Origin: Candidatus Aminicenantota bacterium
Lineage (GTDB): Bacteria > Acidobacteriota > Aminicenantia > UBA2199
Length of the DNA stretch: 6,074 nt
Direction of reading: 5' to 3'
NCBI GenBank assembly: GCA_023137075.1
Contig: JAGLQA010000594.1
Span: forward strand, 1 to 6,074
This document shows positions 5,380 through 6,074 of this stretch, piece after piece. The notes below the pieces were generated by a model that was not told the origin of the DNA, searched no databases, and worked only from the letters and a program-made list of their open reading frames with translations. Both the position numbers and the translations under genes were made by a program. Numbering within the stretch: position 1 is the first letter of the stretch; every line of letters begins with the position of its first letter.

Positions 5380-5886
5380 TTATTTATTACCGGCTGCTTT
5401 ACTGTCCATAGCTTTTATAATATCGTCCGTAATATCAATCGCAGGATCATAATAAGCGACTGCGGTAATTTCCAGAATAACTGCCAATCCTTTTTCTCTT
5501 CCCACTTGCTGGATGATCGGCTGGATTGCAGCTTTCAAGGCGTTCATCTCCTGGTCGGATTTAATCTGCATTTCTCTCTGGCTATCTTCGACGAACCTTT
5601 TTATTGCCGTTCTTTTGTTTTGTAATTCGAGCGCTTTTTTGTCTTTTGTTTCATCATTCAGTGCCGGGGACATCAGATCCTTCTCAAGTTTTTTGATTTC
5701 AGCTTGCATGGTGTTGAGTCGATCCTGCTTTGCTTTACCCATTTTTTCTAATCTATCGGCAATAGCTCTTCCCTTTTTTGTTCCTTCGATTAGTTTTTGA
5801 CCGTTAATGATGCCGATTTTCATCTGCGAGAAAGCGAAAATACTAACAAAAAGAATTGTCACCACTCCAATTAATGTTTTTTTCAT
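5380..5886 (-). CDS. skp: Skp/OmpH-family periplasmic chaperone
   Basis: This is a 168-residue secreted protein. Residues 1–20 form a signal peptide: a KK start, a hydrophobic core TLIGVVTILFVSIFAF, and probable cleavage near Ser20–Gln21. The mature part opens with KIGIINGQKLIEGTKKGRA, equivalent to the family's beta-strand 'I-x-x-V-N-x-x-x-x-x'. It then has a long, charged, coiled-coil-forming helical region (about 40–118, rich in K, E, Q, with few helix breakers), and a C-terminal return strand GLAVILEITAVAYYDPAIDITDDIIKAM. That is the Skp tentacle architecture, used as a trimer to hold unfolded outer-membrane proteins for BamA. There is no cysteine. The gene follows the putative bamA by about 110 bp, its classic position. 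The ATG at 5884–5886 is preceded by AAAAGGAG six bases upstream, the strongest ribosome-binding site in the window. Confidence 0.93.
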   Translation of the reverse strand: MKKTLIGVVTILFVSIFAFSQMKIGIINGQKLIEGTKKGRAIADRLEKMGKAKQDRLNTMQAEIKKLEKDLMSPALNDETKDKKALELQNKRTAIKRFVEDSQREMQIKSDQEMNALKAAIQPIIQQVGREKGLAVILEITAVAYYDPAIDITDDIIKAMDSKAAGNK

Positions 5887-5995
5887 TTTTTACTCCTTTT
5901 TTGTTTATTCATTTAAATATATAATTTCTAATTTTACGAAGTTGAACGCTGAGAACATATTATTACCGGCACTGTGCACGGCTTATCCCGGAAGA

Positions 5996-6074
5996 TTAAA
6001 AGGACGGCCCGACACCGAACCTGAACGCGAAATGCGAGTCATATTCACTGACTGTCCTGGGATTATAGGCAAAT
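5996..6074 (-). CDS. bamA: C-terminal end of an outer-membrane beta-barrel protein, probably BamA (5' part outside window)
   Basis: Reading the minus strand from 6073, 25 codons precede a TAA at 5996–5998: FAYNPRTVSEYDSHFAFRFG followed by VGPSF. The alternating aromatic/small pattern ending in a C-terminal Phe is the last beta strand and BAM recognition signal of an outer-membrane barrel. Being directly upstream of a skp/ompH gene strongly suggests BamA, the Omp85 assembly factor. The short length prevents a firm family call. The gene is too short in this window to meet normal ORF cut-offs. Confidence 0.65.
   Translation of the reverse strand, partial: FAYNPRTVSEYDSHFAFRFGVGPSF

Noticed and set aside
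5909..5945. Possible promoter for skp (TTCAAC, 17 bp, TATATA on the minus strand)
   Set aside because: Only about half of each hexamer matches consensus, and AT-rich spacer gives such matches often; the skp operon may be read from upstream of bamA.
5966..5981. Small GC hairpin (CCG-t-GCA/TGC-CGG) between the putative bamA and skp
   Set aside because: Six base pairs with a bulge and a 3-nt loop, and not followed by a T-run on the minus strand, so it is not a credible terminator; read-through into skp is expected.
1..6074. CRISPR arrays, tRNA or rRNA genes, transposase genes
   Set aside because: No regularly spaced direct repeats, tRNA-like cloverleaf, rRNA segments or transposase motifs were found on either strand by reading.

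Overview
All recognisable genes lie on the minus strand, so the window is best read from base 6074 down to base 1. It comes from a Gram-negative (outer-membrane, lipid A-making) bacterium that is moderately AT-rich. The BamA–Skp/OmpH–FabZ–LpxA–Gfo/Idh order resembles the lipid A clusters of Deltaproteobacteria-like and several candidate phyla (Aminicenantes/Acidobacteriota-like, Cloacimonadota-like or Spirochaete-like genomes). I cannot fix the phylum from sequence alone.

Region 1 (6074 to 2147) is an envelope operon. It starts with the last residues of an outer-membrane beta-barrel protein, very probably BamA, ending in the aromatic C-terminal signature. It continues with a secreted Skp/OmpH-type periplasmic chaperone, FabZ, LpxA, a Gfo/Idh/MocA NAD(P)-dependent oxidoreductase and a cytosolic-looking class C beta-lactamase-fold serine hydrolase. 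From skp onward the genes are separated by 1 bp or overlap by 4, 8 and 11 bp, so they are almost certainly co-transcribed and translationally coupled. Skp and BamA handle outer-membrane protein folding. FabZ and LpxA compete for and use beta-hydroxyacyl-ACP at the branch between fatty-acid and lipid A synthesis. lpxD, usually between skp and fabZ, is absent, as are lpxI and lpxB.

Region 2 (2146 to 1104) has a good sigma70-type promoter and a gene for a degenerate receiver plus GAF domain protein of unknown signalling role. After its TAG stop the same frame stays open for 39 more codons that read like protein.

Region 3 (1103 to 509) is about 600 bp without a convincing gene. Its centre (622–874) is a striking 253-bp imperfect palindrome built from at least six nested helices, either a mobile palindromic repeat or an undescribed structured RNA. 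This is the most unusual thing in the window.

Region 4 (508 to 1) is a minimal nucleotidyltransferase (MNT) gene overlapping by 4 bp a HEPN-domain gene cut off by the window edge, i.e. an MNT–HEPN pair of toxin–antitoxin type. It has its own promoter, whose -10 is embedded in a perfect 12-bp palindrome.
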